A stretch of DNA of 24,397 nt from Gnomoniopsis sp. IMI 355080 (taxonomy: Eukaryota > Ascomycota > Sordariomycetes > Diaporthales > Gnomoniaceae). The stretch is from positions 1 to 24,397 of the forward strand of contig JAPEVC010000356.1 of the NCBI GenBank assembly GCA_027946555.1, in the 5' to 3' direction. This document shows, piece after piece, positions 1 to 10,001 of the stretch. A model generated the notes under the pieces. It did not search any database. It was not told where the DNA came from and saw only the letters and a list, made by a program, of their open reading frames with translations. Position 1 is the stretch's first letter. Each line of letters opens with the position of its first letter. Position numbers and translations under genes: made by a program.

Positions 1-23
1 GAAGGGGAGTGTGGATTACAAGA

Positions 24-59
24 GGGTGTGGGTGTGGGTGTAGGTGTGGGTGTGGGTGT
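24..59. repeat. (GGGTGT)6 G-rich hexamer repeat
   Basis: Six head-to-tail copies of GGGTGT, the fourth starting with A instead of G. Five GGG runs on one strand could form a G-quadruplex with one long loop. It is not the TTAGGG telomere repeat. Its role is unknown and simple slippage is the likely origin. Confidence 0.9.
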
Positions 60-1999
60 TGTGCGCTGGCAAGCGCAAAAGCGATACGGATCACATGAAT
101 CAGAAAAGGCGAAAGTGGACACAGAAGAATGAAGTGGATAAAAAAGCACCTTTGGAGATCGAGCAAATAAGATGACGGATGCGATTGCAGAAACCGATGA
201 GATGGTTTGATTGAATGAATTGATTGCTGACTGCAGGTCATCATCAAAGTAAATAAAGTTGGGGGTGGTTACATGGGCAGCATGGGCACCCAGGACACCG
301 TGACGATACGGACAAGTACGTAGTAGAGTCGCAATTTTGATTTCTTCTTCTGCCAATTCAGCCTGCCTGCAGTGCGTGCCTACTGCAACATGCAGATGCT
401 TACATAATTCACAGGTCTGTCCCTGGCTATTTGGACACTCCACCCCCCCAAGTCCCCTTTCCCTTCGACAAAGTTGATCCGACGGCTGTTTCGCCATAAT
501 TTGCCCGAGGCCATCTTGTCTCTGCTTCTCATCTGGAGAAAACCGCGTTATTTCCATAGTATTAGCCTACGGGATTTCCCACCAGCGCTTCAGAAAAAGA
601 ACAGACTAGGTTTTGTCTGTTCTGTTCCAAACCACAACCGGCACTAACATACTGGCTAGCTTTCCCGATCCTCTTGACCCCAATAAGACAGGGATCAAGG
701 GTCGTGCCGACATTGCGAGCCATATATGCCTGTCACCCTTTATAGGCGTGTCTGCGTGGCCTGGGATAGCGGGAGGGCACCAAACTCGGTACCGCTCGGG
801 CAGTCCCACACCTTCCTTTACCTTGCTGGCCAGGCGGGCCTGGCTGGCTGCACCTGCCACTGGTTCAAGGTTTCCAGAAGCTGACCGGTGCTGACTGGGG
901 TCCCTTCACGATTGATTGGCCGTCAACCTCGCAATCCAAAGTGAGGCGACGCCCTATTCCCGCCTGAATGGCTGAGAACGGTTTTTTTTTTCTCTTTCGC
1001 ACTCCCCCCCCCCTTACTAGCGCACCTGCAGAGAAGGACTCGTTGGAAAAACATCCCAACATCGATGTCACAATGTCATTCGAACTCGACGACACTTCAT
1101 TTCAAGGAGGCTACATGGTACCGTATTCGTTCTTTATGTAACATACCTCCTACTGCAAGTCTGATCCACACACCGATAGGTGCTGCGAGTATCGCAATGT
1201 GCCCAAGTTTGCAACATCCGATATTGCGGCTCAAATCTTGCTTCCAATTTGACTTTCGCATTTGTGCCATGCCGTGTCTCGTCATTCGACCGCTCATCTC
1301 ACAGGGAGAATGTTATTTTTATTAACTTTTACCAAGGTAGATAGATAGTTCTTCGACTCATGCCATGTGCAACATACAGCCCGATGTCTGTCGGCCGAAT
1401 CTCAATTCCTATTTTCTCTTTCATGCGCACGCGCGCCTTTCAACTAGATAATTAGATGAACCACTGTCACTGTAGCTAACAAGACGACGTCATTGCCTCT
1501 GCCCCCGAGAAAGTCTCCACCTCTCCGTCCCCGAATACAGTTCCAGAACATCAAACAAAACAAAAAAGAACAGTCCCGGACTCCCTTCCTCTTAGGGTTT
1601 ACTCGGCAATCACCGACCCGTACTTCCCTGATAGTTAGCTCCTCTTTTTTTCTTCTCTTTTTTTCTTCTTTCTTTTTTGCTTGTGTATGTCTTGCTGTGG
1701 GAACCCCCAATACATTCTGACCCCTGTCTGCCATTAATGCCGGCATCCGGAGTCCCGTGGTTGATGCCCGACTCGAGCCCGGCAAAACTGCCAGCTTCCG
1801 AAGAGCAACCACACCATTATCTTCTGTTTACGCAACCCAACGAGTTCGTCATCGCTCCGGGTGTTTGCTTGTTTTTTTAATGCGTTGTGTTCCTCTTCTC
1901 GTTGCCCATCTTTCTTCACCGCCGGGGCCACCCCCGAACGAGGTTGTCCCTTGAACACAAGCCCACCGCTCGATCTCAACTTTTGGTACGTTTCTCGAG
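60..1999. other. Gene-free stretch with CT-rich promoter-like tracts
   Basis: No convincing coding exon is visible on either strand; open frames here are short and contain homopolymers. A T10 run followed by a C10 run lies around 980-1014, and a long pyrimidine tract lies at about 1640-1680. In filamentous fungi such CT-rich blocks on the sense strand are typical of promoters and transcript leaders, so a plus-strand transcript starting near 1700-1900 is plausible. That would place the small ORF at 2000 just downstream. This is inference from composition only. Confidence 0.5.
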
Positions 2000-2179
2000 A
2001 TGAGGCACCGACACAACCAGCCACGCGAGGCCCTCATCCGCCGTACGCTTCGAAACATGGCTGTAGAACTCCGGGGAGAACTCCGGAGGAAGAGGAACCT
2101 ACCTCCCAACGGTCTCGGCGAGACGTCATCGTACGACCTGTATCCATCCGTACTTCCTGTCTCTCCTCCCAAGGCTTGA
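2000..2179 (+). CDS. Candidate small ORF, 59 residues, unknown function
   Basis: An ATG with a purine at -3 opens a 59-codon frame ending in TGA. The predicted product is basic: residues 9-33 are rich in Arg, Leu and Glu and would form an amphipathic helix (EALIRRTLRN, then VELRGELRRKR), followed by a Pro/Ser-rich tail. Third positions favour C and G, as in the real genes of this window, and a strong CT-rich tract lies upstream. No family is recognised. No longer plus-strand frame follows before the neighbouring minus-strand gene ends at 2996, so if translated it would be a stand-alone small protein, a first exon, or an ORF inside a long non-coding transcript. Chance occurrence is a real possibility. 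Confidence 0.3.
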   Translation: MRHRHNQPREALIRRTLRNMAVELRGELRRKRNLPPNGLGETSSYDLYPSVLPVSPPKA

Positions 2180-2995
2180 GCTTCAGGGCGCACAACATAC
2201 TTGTACCTAACTTTTACCTACCTACTTATTGCACCTCGGTCGTTGTGTTCGCGGTCTCTCGCTTACCCTGGAGTGTGGGACTTCCTCCGACTGGGTGCCT
2301 TCTCTTTCTCTTTCTCGTGTTCTCCCAATTGCCCAGGCTTGTCCATGCTCTGTTGCTCAGGCCTCGCGAGATATTGTCCATAACGTAGTTCGTTAGAACC
2401 TAGAGGCATTCTGGAATGCCAAGAATATGCTCTCCTTTCAGCGCATAAGGTGATTCATTCCCGGCGTATTTCCTCTAGCGCGCTTTGTAAAAGTAGTGTC
2501 TCAGGGGACAAAAAGCCCTCCAGCGGCGGAAATTATCCTACACAGCCTGACAGGCCAAACTAGAGACGCTGGAGCAGAAACGTCTCGAAGAAGTCATGAG
2601 ACGCCGGCCACACATTTTCACCTGATCTCGATCCAGAAAGGTGCCTTGAATCGTGTTTTATATATAGCGGCCCTTCTATCCGCAGGGGCTATTTTGGCAG
2701 CTCGGTACTTATCTACCTAGTGGCTTGGGCTAGCCTAGCCCAACAGCCAGCGCCCGCAACGTCAGCCCATGTGGAGCGCCAACACACCCCTCCCCCCCCC
2801 CAACCAATACGATTAGGGTATATCCAAGTTAAGACCAACGCTACCCGATTCAATCCCAATATGCTTGCTCTATGTCTCTCGCACGCTGAATCTAAATATC
2901 ATGAGCTACCCAAACCCCTTCATCTCGGGCAAATTCCTGCGCGGGGAAATAATCGTAGACCTGTCCCTCCATCACGTGTCGTAGGAAGTAACATT
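2180..2995. other. Intergenic, 3' flank of the acidic-protein gene
   Basis: No gene seen. It contains another CT-rich stretch (about 2265-2330), a short inverted repeat GGCATTC/GAATGCC at 2405-2420 whose centre TTCTGGAA resembles a heat-shock element pair, and a C-run near 2790-2800. The end of this interval should hold the 3' UTR of the minus-strand gene at 2996-6385. Confidence 0.5.
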
Positions 2996-5900
2996 TCACG
3001 TCTCAACAGGCACCGCAATGTCTCTCCCGGGAAGGACCAATCTCTCATGCAGCACGGTCCTTTCTTCCTCGCCCAGGCGGGCCGTCAAGGCCGGGCTTTC
3101 AGCCGGTGTATCAAACGAACTCATCGAGCTCTCCTCACCTGTCGTGCGCTCATAGGTTTCACTCGGACTCAACTCGGCCTCGCTATCCGCAGGCGTATTC
3201 TTCACCGTCCGCCCACCAGGACTACCACTCTCTGCGTCCTCCTCCAGCACCGGGAAACACTGCGGCCGGCCAGGCGATGGTGGCGGCGGCGGCGAGAAGA
3301 GCGGCTGGGGCGGAAAGCCGCCGGCCACCGTAGGACTGTCTGCGGCCAGTTGCGCCCGCGCCATGTCCCACGGCATGGGGCTCGTTGTTTCGAAGCGCTC
3401 GGAATGCAGTGGGGCGCGCTCCGACCTTGGGCTGCCGTCACGCGAGGAACTGAGTGAGATCTGGGACCCGCCGAACGTCTTACCGCGGAGCCGCTGCAGG
3501 CCCCCGAGGGTGTAATCAAAATCCTCCATGTGCGGCGAACGGAAGTCGGCGAGCGTGGCACTCGGGAGCCCGCCCATCGAGAGCATCGAATTGCGGTTCG
3601 AGTACTCGGACATCTCGGTAATCGGGGTGAGGTTCGGCTCCCGCAGGACATTGCGTGTGCTGAGGCCGCGCTGGAGCGCGCCCGAGGGACCAAAGTACCC
3701 ACCGTAGACTATGCCGCCGCCTGTAGATGAGTCGTCGTGAGGGCGTGCGGGTGGCGGCGCTGAGTAGAAGCCGAATTCGGTGCCGTAGAAGCCCTCATCG
3801 TCGTACGCGAGGGCTTCTGCGTTGGCCTCGGCGATGAAGTCCTCGTCGTAGAAATCGTCATCATCGTTGTCAAACGCATAATTATCGTCATCGTAGTCAT
3901 CTGGTTGGATTGTCTCCCCGACTCCCAAGCCAGCCGTACTGGGCTGTGAAGCTGTGGTAGGCGATGTGATTGTGACGTCGCAATCGCCAGACGGCGATGC
4001 CTGTGTCGGTTGATGTTCGTTTCTCTCGTACGTACTTTCGCCCTCAACCTCCTCCTCGTCCTCAGCCCATCGTGATTTCCATCCAGAAGCAGCCGCCTTC
4101 TGCACACCCTCGAAAAGCGCCATCTGGTAAGCTTGGTCATCGTTGGCTTGTGGTAAAGACGTGGCTGGTATTGAAGGCTTTTGGGTTTCACAATTGGCGA
4201 GCGCCTCGTCTAATGACGTGGCCGTGATGTTGTCCTTGGGATCTTCCTCAACCACTGGATGCATACCGACACTAACAGAGGTATGTGCGGTCGATTCTGA
4301 TGCTTCGGATGGAGGAGATGTCATGTCCGAGTCTCGCTTCTTGTGTTCTTGAGCTTTTGTCCTCATGTCAAGATTTTGTCGGAACACGCCTGGAAGTGGA
4401 CGGCCGAATTCATCGACATCGTCCAGGTCGAAAAGGTTCTCGTCGAATTGTGATTCCTGAATCTCTCCAGCCTCCAGCTGCAACTCTTCAAGCAGGCCGC
4501 CATCATAATACAAGCCCTTGTCCTGTCCCTTCTCCATATCATCAATTAGAGGCAAGTTTCGTCGTTCTTGGAAGACTGTGGGGTCATATTGCGTGGTCGG
4601 TGGAGCATCTAACCCCTGAATACCAAGGCCAGCAAGCGATACATCGGCGTCCTGCTTCTCAGGAACCTCATCTTCGGCTGGTAGAGGTGACGTCGCAGGA
4701 CCTAGCATTGGCGTCCCATCCTTGGTGAAGGCGTAGCCTATAGGCCTCCCAACCGCGTCTCTCGGGGTGCTCAGTACTCCTGGCGTTGCTGGACTGACTA
4801 GTGATGAGTGTGGATTCGACCTTGTGAAAACGAATCCCGCGAAATTCTCCTGATCGTTATCGGGATCATTTTGGTCCTCTTCGGCTTCCTCTACTATTAT
4901 AGGGTTGTCGCCGACCATGGGAATGTCCTCTTCAAAAGGGTCCTCTTCTTGCAGATAGTCGTTCTCATCATAGTCAGCATTCACTTCTGGGATCTCTTCC
5001 TCTAACCCGTCGTCCATCATGGCGGCATCGTAGTCGAAAGCATCCTCGTCGAAATCGTCGTATCTGGAGTCCCTGTGGCTCGAGTCGCCATTTGCCTTCC
5101 TCTCTAACTCCTTTTGGCGATGTCTCTCCTCAAGCACCTTCTCCGCCATGGCAGCCTCAGAAACGCCTTTCATGTCGAAACTGAAGCGTGAAGACGTGCT
5201 CTTCATGTGTTTCGGAAGGGCTGACAAGCTTACAGCGTCGTCAGACAAGGAAATATGACGGGACTTGTTGGTTCGATTCGATGGATTGGCCCGCATCGCG
5301 AAGGATGCTGCCGAGATGGGTCGTGACTTCGTAGATGTGGAGTGTGTTGGCTCGGCCTGATCTACTGTCGCCGAAGTTGCCACCGGTGGGTCTGCTGGGA
5401 GTGGCTTGTCGTCCAAAGATATCTTTCTCGCTGTTCGGGCTGACGTATTCGACGGTTCCTTGGAAAGCTTGGTAGCGTCCCTCGAGTCACTCTCCTGCTG
5501 CCCTTCTGGTGAGGCATCAGGTGCAATATTGCTTTTGACACCAGTCTGCACGCGTAGTGGCAGGTCCCCCTCTGTTGAAGCCTGAATACCAGGTACCGAA
5601 GGCTGCCTTGTTGGAACCACCCTCTTCCGCGGCGCGCTGAAGTCATGCACCCTTGTGCCTCGGATGGGCTCATATTTCGTCTCTCCAGGCTTGCGTGGCA
5701 GAGGTAGAGTTTGGAGGTCAGGAGCGTTCTGGGAGGCTTTTCGACGTAGAAGTAATCCAGACATGGAGTTCTTTAAGAATGGCAGCCCTTTCTTTGCGCG
5801 CTGAGTCTCGACCACCGCCTGGGCAGCCGCGGCAAGCGAAGGAGGCTCAGAGGTAAGCCTCGTTCCCGCGGGCCTCTTTCCCGTCGGCACGGCCCTGTTC

Positions 5901-6385
5901 TGTGGATCGGTGGGGGCGACGAATGATGAGGCATGTTTGACTTCTTTGATAGCAATCGGAGGCGGTCGTGTAGAAGGCAGATTGGTGTTGATCGGTGGAG
6001 GTACAGGCTTCGCTCGGGCGGTTCCCTTGTCGGCCGTACTCTGTGAGTTCGACCCAAGTGAATCCTGACGGTTGGCCTCGAATTTACGCCGCAGGGCAAT
6101 GCCCCCCATAAAGCTGGAGTCGGAGACATTTGGTGACGTGACATCCCTGAGGGACTGTTCCGAGGCCTTTCGATTGGGCGCAGGTTCCCCATCCGGGCGC
6201 GTGCTAGAAGGATGGATAGGTGGAGTATTGGACGGATTCGATGGTCTCGGGAGGAAGTCGGGACGCACGCCTATGTCCTGAACATTCGAGGGGTGTTCGG
6301 CGTGGTCGAAAGGACTCAACTGTTCGGGAATCGGCGAGGACGGGTTGGATTGACCACGCCGGTGGAAGCGGAGATGACCCAGCAT
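2996..6385 (-). CDS. Large acidic, disordered conserved fungal protein, unknown function
   Basis: Single uninterrupted frame of 1129 codons on the minus strand, starting at ATG 6385 with MLGHLRFHRR, a basic start that I associate with an unnamed protein family of filamentous ascomycetes. Most of the chain is Ser/Pro/Thr-rich and probably disordered. Two strongly acidic blocks stand out: residues about 435-515 (runs of Asp/Glu with Tyr and Phe, ending at the more conserved-looking FAGFVFTRSN) and about 825-870 (DDYDDDNYAFDNDDDDFYDE). Numerous SP/TP sites suggest phosphorylation by proline-directed kinases. No catalytic domain, signal peptide or membrane segment is visible. A regulatory or scaffold role is possible but unsupported. 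Length, absence of stops and codon bias make it a confident gene; a short extra exon cannot be excluded. Confidence 0.9.
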   Translation of the reverse strand: MLGHLRFHRRGQSNPSSPIPEQLSPFDHAEHPSNVQDIGVRPDFLPRPSNPSNTPPIHPSSTRPDGEPAPNRKASEQSLRDVTSPNVSDSSFMGGIALRRKFEANRQDSLGSNSQSTADKGTARAKPVPPPINTNLPSTRPPPIAIKEVKHASSFVAPTDPQNRAVPTGKRPAGTRLTSEPPSLAAAAQAVVETQRAKKGLPFLKNSMSGLLLRRKASQNAPDLQTLPLPRKPGETKYEPIRGTRVHDFSAPRKRVVPTRQPSVPGIQASTEGDLPLRVQTGVKSNIAPDASPEGQQESDSRDATKLSKEPSNTSARTARKISLDDKPLPADPPVATSATVDQAEPTHSTSTKSRPISAASFAMRANPSNRTNKSRHISLSDDAVSLSALPKHMKSTSSRFSFDMKGVSEAAMAEKVLEERHRQKELERKANGDSSHRDSRYDDFDEDAFDYDAAMMDDGLEEEIPEVNADYDENDYLQEEDPFEEDIPMVGDNPIIVEEAEEDQNDPDNDQENFAGFVFTRSNPHSSLVSPATPGVLSTPRDAVGRPIGYAFTKDGTPMLGPATSPLPAEDEVPEKQDADVSLAGLGIQGLDAPPTTQYDPTVFQERRNLPLIDDMEKGQDKGLYYDGGLLEELQLEAGEIQESQFDENLFDLDDVDEFGRPLPGVFRQNLDMRTKAQEHKKRDSDMTSPPSEASESTAHTSVSVGMHPVVEEDPKDNITATSLDEALANCETQKPSIPATSLPQANDDQAYQMALFEGVQKAAASGWKSRWAEDEEEVEGESTYERNEHQPTQASPSGDCDVTITSPTTASQPSTAGLGVGETIQPDDYDDDNYAFDNDDDDFYDEDFIAEANAEALAYDDEGFYGTEFGFYSAPPPARPHDDSSTGGGIVYGGYFGPSGALQRGLSTRNVLREPNLTPITEMSEYSNRNSMLSMGGLPSATLADFRSPHMEDFDYTLGGLQRLRGKTFGGSQISLSSSRDGSPRSERAPLHSERFETTSPMPWDMARAQLAADSPTVAGGFPPQPLFSPPPPPSPGRPQCFPVLEEDAESGSPGGRTVKNTPADSEAELSPSETYERTTGEESSMSSFDTPAESPALTARLGEEERTVLHERLVLPGRDIAVPVET

Positions 6386-8377
6386 GTTGTCTCAGACGTG
6401 TCTATTGTGCTCCGGCGTGCATGTGAACCTTGTTGGTCTGAACGGAAGATCGTGGCAGCTCTTGGCCAGATGGCCAGTCAGAACCGGATCACAGCCAACC
6501 AACCGCCGAATAGTGTTCGAGGCGCGACACAGATGTTGTGAGCTCGTAGTATACGTCTAATGTGACCATAGCTCCCACCAATGTTGGTGTATTCGAGATA
6601 GAAAGGGGGTTGTTGTCGAGGCCTTTCTGGAGGGTGTCCTGGCGCGGTCCCAAGCTGACAACCCGTTGCGCACGCGTTTCGAAAGTTGTACGAGGTTGGA
6701 GGTTAGAGTAGAATATGCCCGATGACTGAAGAGGACGGCGTGATGAAGCGGTTGCAAATGCTGATCTCCTGTGTAACGTATTTGCGTTGGGTCCGAGAAT
6801 GGTGATTGTGGCTGGTGGACGGGCGTGGGTGGTGGTGGCCATGGAGGGAGGCAAAAGAAAAGCCAAGATGAGGAGCAGTGATAATAAATTGCCATGTCGT
6901 CGACTCAGGATAGCAGATCGCGTTCATTGCCCCGGCCCCGCTAAATCTGGGCCGGGATTGTTCCCCAATGGCCTGTAAGCTGCAGACGACTGCTTCTACC
7001 GGTAATGAATGGTACCCAAAAAGCAAAACTGTCACAGCTGGGTGGAGCTGTCTCTACTCCCTGCAGCTTGGCACTTCACAGGCTCGCTTTCCCTTTCATT
7101 CTTTTCGAACCTTGCAGCCATCCCCAACCAGGCGGTCGAACCGTTCAAAGAACCACCAGCGGCCAGGAAAATCAATTCCTATTCTTCATCATGCCCCATC
7201 TGGTCCAGCCGTTGAAGATTGACATAATCCTCCAGTCGATCTGGTGTCAACCCGTTCAGACCCTGTCGATCACCCGCGCGACGTCAGTGCATCATACTTT
7301 CAGCAAGACCTGGATACCATATCTGGGTACCAGGGCTGCGAGTGAAGCATTCCAACAACCTTGATTCCACCGAGGCTAGAAGTCTATTTATTAGATGGGC
7401 CAAGCTCGAATTGGCTGTCGTCTGAAGGGGCAGCGATGGGTAAAAGGGGCTATCAGCAAATCCTGGGTCCGTCATCAACCTTCGGCCCACTGTCGCACAT
7501 CCCGGCCCAATACTGTGGCTTTTATCATCGACCATGGACGTCGCATCCTCGCATCTACTACATACAGTACTAAGAGATCTATTCTACCGACAAGCTTTTG
7601 AGTGCAGCGGTGCACTAGGTGTCACAGTTACTCTACTCTTTGTCTCAAACCGTAGCATGGCGAGATGGTGTAGTATTGCCGATGAAGCGCCTGAACCACC
7701 GAATCAGTACCAGGATTGAGGTCGTTGTTCCGTGTGATCAAGTGCTCTACATGGGTAGCAGTCTACTTCGTAAGACTAGGAATCCCGTCCAGAGCGAAGT
7801 CGACGTGTTCCCGTTTTGGATTTTGATAGATCAAGGAATGACAGGGAAATATAGTACAAGTAAATTACTCGAGTTTGGAAAACCAAAGTTGAAGTCTTTA
7901 TGGACTTGTTCCAGTTGCGCTGCTAGCCAAAGCTCGCACATATGATAGGATTCCTTGTAGGATATAGCCAATCATCTTACACGCATTGGGTGTAGCGGGA
8001 ACGAGGGACTCCGCAAGAAGCGGAATATACCGACTGTCTGCAACCTACTTTGGGTAGATTCTTAATTCCTCACTGGGGTATTCGCTGAGAATGCAATCAT
8101 TACAACCTGGAAGTAAATATGTCTTACCATATCCATAAGCCTATGTCCACTCATCTTCCTTTTATACTATGGTGATTAGAGCAGAAGACTTCAATATCTT
8201 CAAGGTACTTCGATTTGGTGCAAGCATAATGTTAAGAGGGAAGGGTCTCTTGTATCAAAAAGTTCATTCGGCATTCTCAGTAACTCAAAATAAACCAAAA
8301 CTAGTTTGTAAACCCTTAGTTTGCCTGGCTACACGCAAAGATAAACAATGATCCCCGCTGGACAGCTGCTTTCCGTC
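6386..8377. other. Intergenic: upstream region of the acidic-protein gene
   Basis: About 2 kb between the start of the minus-strand acidic-protein gene and the 3' end of the minus-strand EFE-type gene. The first 500 bases should hold the promoter and 5' UTR of the former; on the minus strand 6600-6890 is moderately pyrimidine-rich. No exon with family similarity is seen. The AT content rises towards 8300, consistent with the 3' flank of the EFE-type gene. Confidence 0.5.
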
Positions 8378-9884
8378 TCACATCGTTAGGCTCGCAGGCC
8401 TCGCGCTTTCGCCGACGCTCGTCTTCATGTCGATCTGTGGCATAGCATGAAGCTCGGGCTCGGAAAGAAGCTTGTACCGATCTTCCGCAAGCAGACGTTG
8501 TGTGGTAATCCGATCAGGATAGTTGCGCAGGAACATATTGGTGAAGTGTGTTCCGTAATGAATGCCTTCTTCAGGGTTTTGACCAGCGTTGTAGCCTGGA
8601 AGTGGCTTCGCTACGGCTTGGAAGTTCGGCTCGTGGAAGTAAGCAAATGCAAACCTCTCGCGGGTGTTCAGTCCGACCTTGTGGGGAGTCGATGGTAAGA
8701 ACGAGTTCGTCATGTATTGCATCATGTCCCCTGTAGCATATATTATCAGAAAGATTGTCTCTGGAATACAGGACGAGGTTCTGGAGGTATATCTTACCTG
8801 GGAAGACGGTGAAGACACCAGGCACTGGAGGAACGTAAACCCATCCTTCATCCTCCTCCCTCATGCCAGCAGCGCTTTTCTCCCAATTCGCATATGACTC
8901 GCCTTCATAGGGTGGACGAATGAAGAGTCCGCCAACATCATCTTGAGCAGCGATAACGAGAAGGCCATAGTCGGTATGGCTGCCAATACCTCGACCTGCT
9001 TTGCCTTTACCATTTGTTTTGTCAGTTGCCGGGAACCTGAAGAAAAAATGTCAGCGTCAAAGAGCTATTAAAAAGAATTCAAAATTCCACAACTTGCCGG
9101 AGAATTCGCATGTGGTGCCACCCGTCTTGAGTATAGCTGGTGAGTGATCCTTGAGGGACGTTGAGACCCAACTCAGTTAGAGCCAAAAGTTTCTCCCCGG
9201 ATTCCCCAAGGTAATCCATGTATTTTACCATGGGGTTCTTCATTTGCGCGTCTGGCCAGGGGCAAGGACCATGACAAGGCCATTTCTTGAGAACTCGGGG
9301 CTCAGAGAGGTCAAGATCTTTGGTCACTGTGAAAATCTCAGAGTAATCCGCCACACCATCGGTCTATATCGAGCATGATTTAGCAAACTTTCTAGCATTG
9401 TTGACGGAGTACAACGCCATGTATGCCATGGTTTGTTCTCAGAGTCCGGAACGAGTACCAGACACTGAAAGAAAAGCTTGCTTACAATCTCTTCCCCGGA
9501 AGCTATATATCCTGCATAGCTTTGAGAGTCGACACATGCAGCCTTTTCGTTGTGAGGCTTAGCAAAAAATTGCTTGCTTGCGACTTCAGCCTCTTGGTAG
9601 ACCTGACTTTGTGACGAGCTCATGGCGATCTGGAAGATTCCGTCTCGCTTCCAGGCTTTGACGAGGGCTTGCCCCATAGCCTTGTCACTCTTTGATCCAG
9701 TCACCCTGTCCGGGAGTTGAAAGGTTTCCAGACTGCCGACTTTAGCCTTGTGGCCTGGCGGCATCGTCGCCCCAATATCATGTTGATAAAGCTCCTTGGC
9801 CACGGTAGCCATGGATCGAGACACGAGACGCAGACCGCCAGGCCTTGCCAGTCGTTTTGCGTTAAAGAGAATTGGAAGGGCCAT
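8378..9884 (-). CDS. EFE-type 2-oxoglutarate/Fe(II) dioxygenase (ethylene-forming-enzyme homolog)
   Basis: Four exons on the minus strand: 9884-9486, 9363-9098, 9036-8798, 8730-8378; 418 residues. From residue about 52 (LETFQLPDRVTG) to the end it aligns with bacterial ethylene-forming enzyme (350 aa), which turns 2-oxoglutarate into ethylene and CO2 and also hydroxylates L-arginine. The Fe ligands H242, D244 and H318 are present (SHTDYG, STPHKV), as is the 2-oxoglutarate-binding R327. Residues matching the bacterial arginine-pocket contacts are also kept: E132 (E84), R219 (R171), Y245 (Y192), R375 (R316). A linker of five extra residues precedes the HxD motif. The first about 49 residues are extra; the first 30 have five Arg, two Lys and no Asp/Glu, like a mitochondrial presequence, and Met25 (codon at 9812) could be an alternative start. 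The second intron appears to be GC-AG. It could instead be a related oxygenase with weak or no ethylene output. Confidence 0.9.
9037..9097 (-). other. Probable GC-AG intron in the EFE-type gene
   Basis: Between exons 2 and 3 the only junction that keeps the frame and restores the expected HMRILRFP segment joins CTCCG to GTTCCCG, giving a donor GCAAGT and an acceptor TTCTTCAG (61 nt). Nearby GT dinucleotides lead to stops in the next exon. GCAAGT is the usual consensus of the rare GC-AG intron class. Confidence 0.75.
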
Positions 9885-9993
9885 GATGGGCAAATGGAAA
9901 GCAATTTCTGAGATATTGGAGTGGTCTACACAGAATACACAGCCTTGATTATTTAAAGAAGGTACTACTCAAGTAAAAGGGTAGTCTAGCTGG

Positions 9994-10001
9994 TTTATAT
10001 A
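9994..10001 (-). promoter_or_regulatory. TATA box candidate for the EFE-type gene
   Basis: The minus strand reads TATATAAA here, 110 bases upstream of the ATG at 9884. A second AT-rich element, TTTAAATAAT, lies at about 9948-9957. The spacing suits a core promoter with a short 5' UTR. The start site itself is not visible. Confidence 0.5.

Noticed and set aside
24..59. G-rich hexamers as telomeric repeat
   Set aside because: The unit is not TTAGGG, it is internal and only six copies long.
1861..2388. 175-codon plus-strand frame
   Set aside because: Its Ser/Pro/Leu/Phe-rich product mirrors the pyrimidine-rich DNA; it overlaps the better small ORF at 2000-2179 in another frame.
2720..3457. 245-codon plus-strand frame
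   Set aside because: It is antisense to the end of the 1129-codon gene and Arg/Pro/His-rich, as expected of a shadow frame in GC-rich coding DNA.
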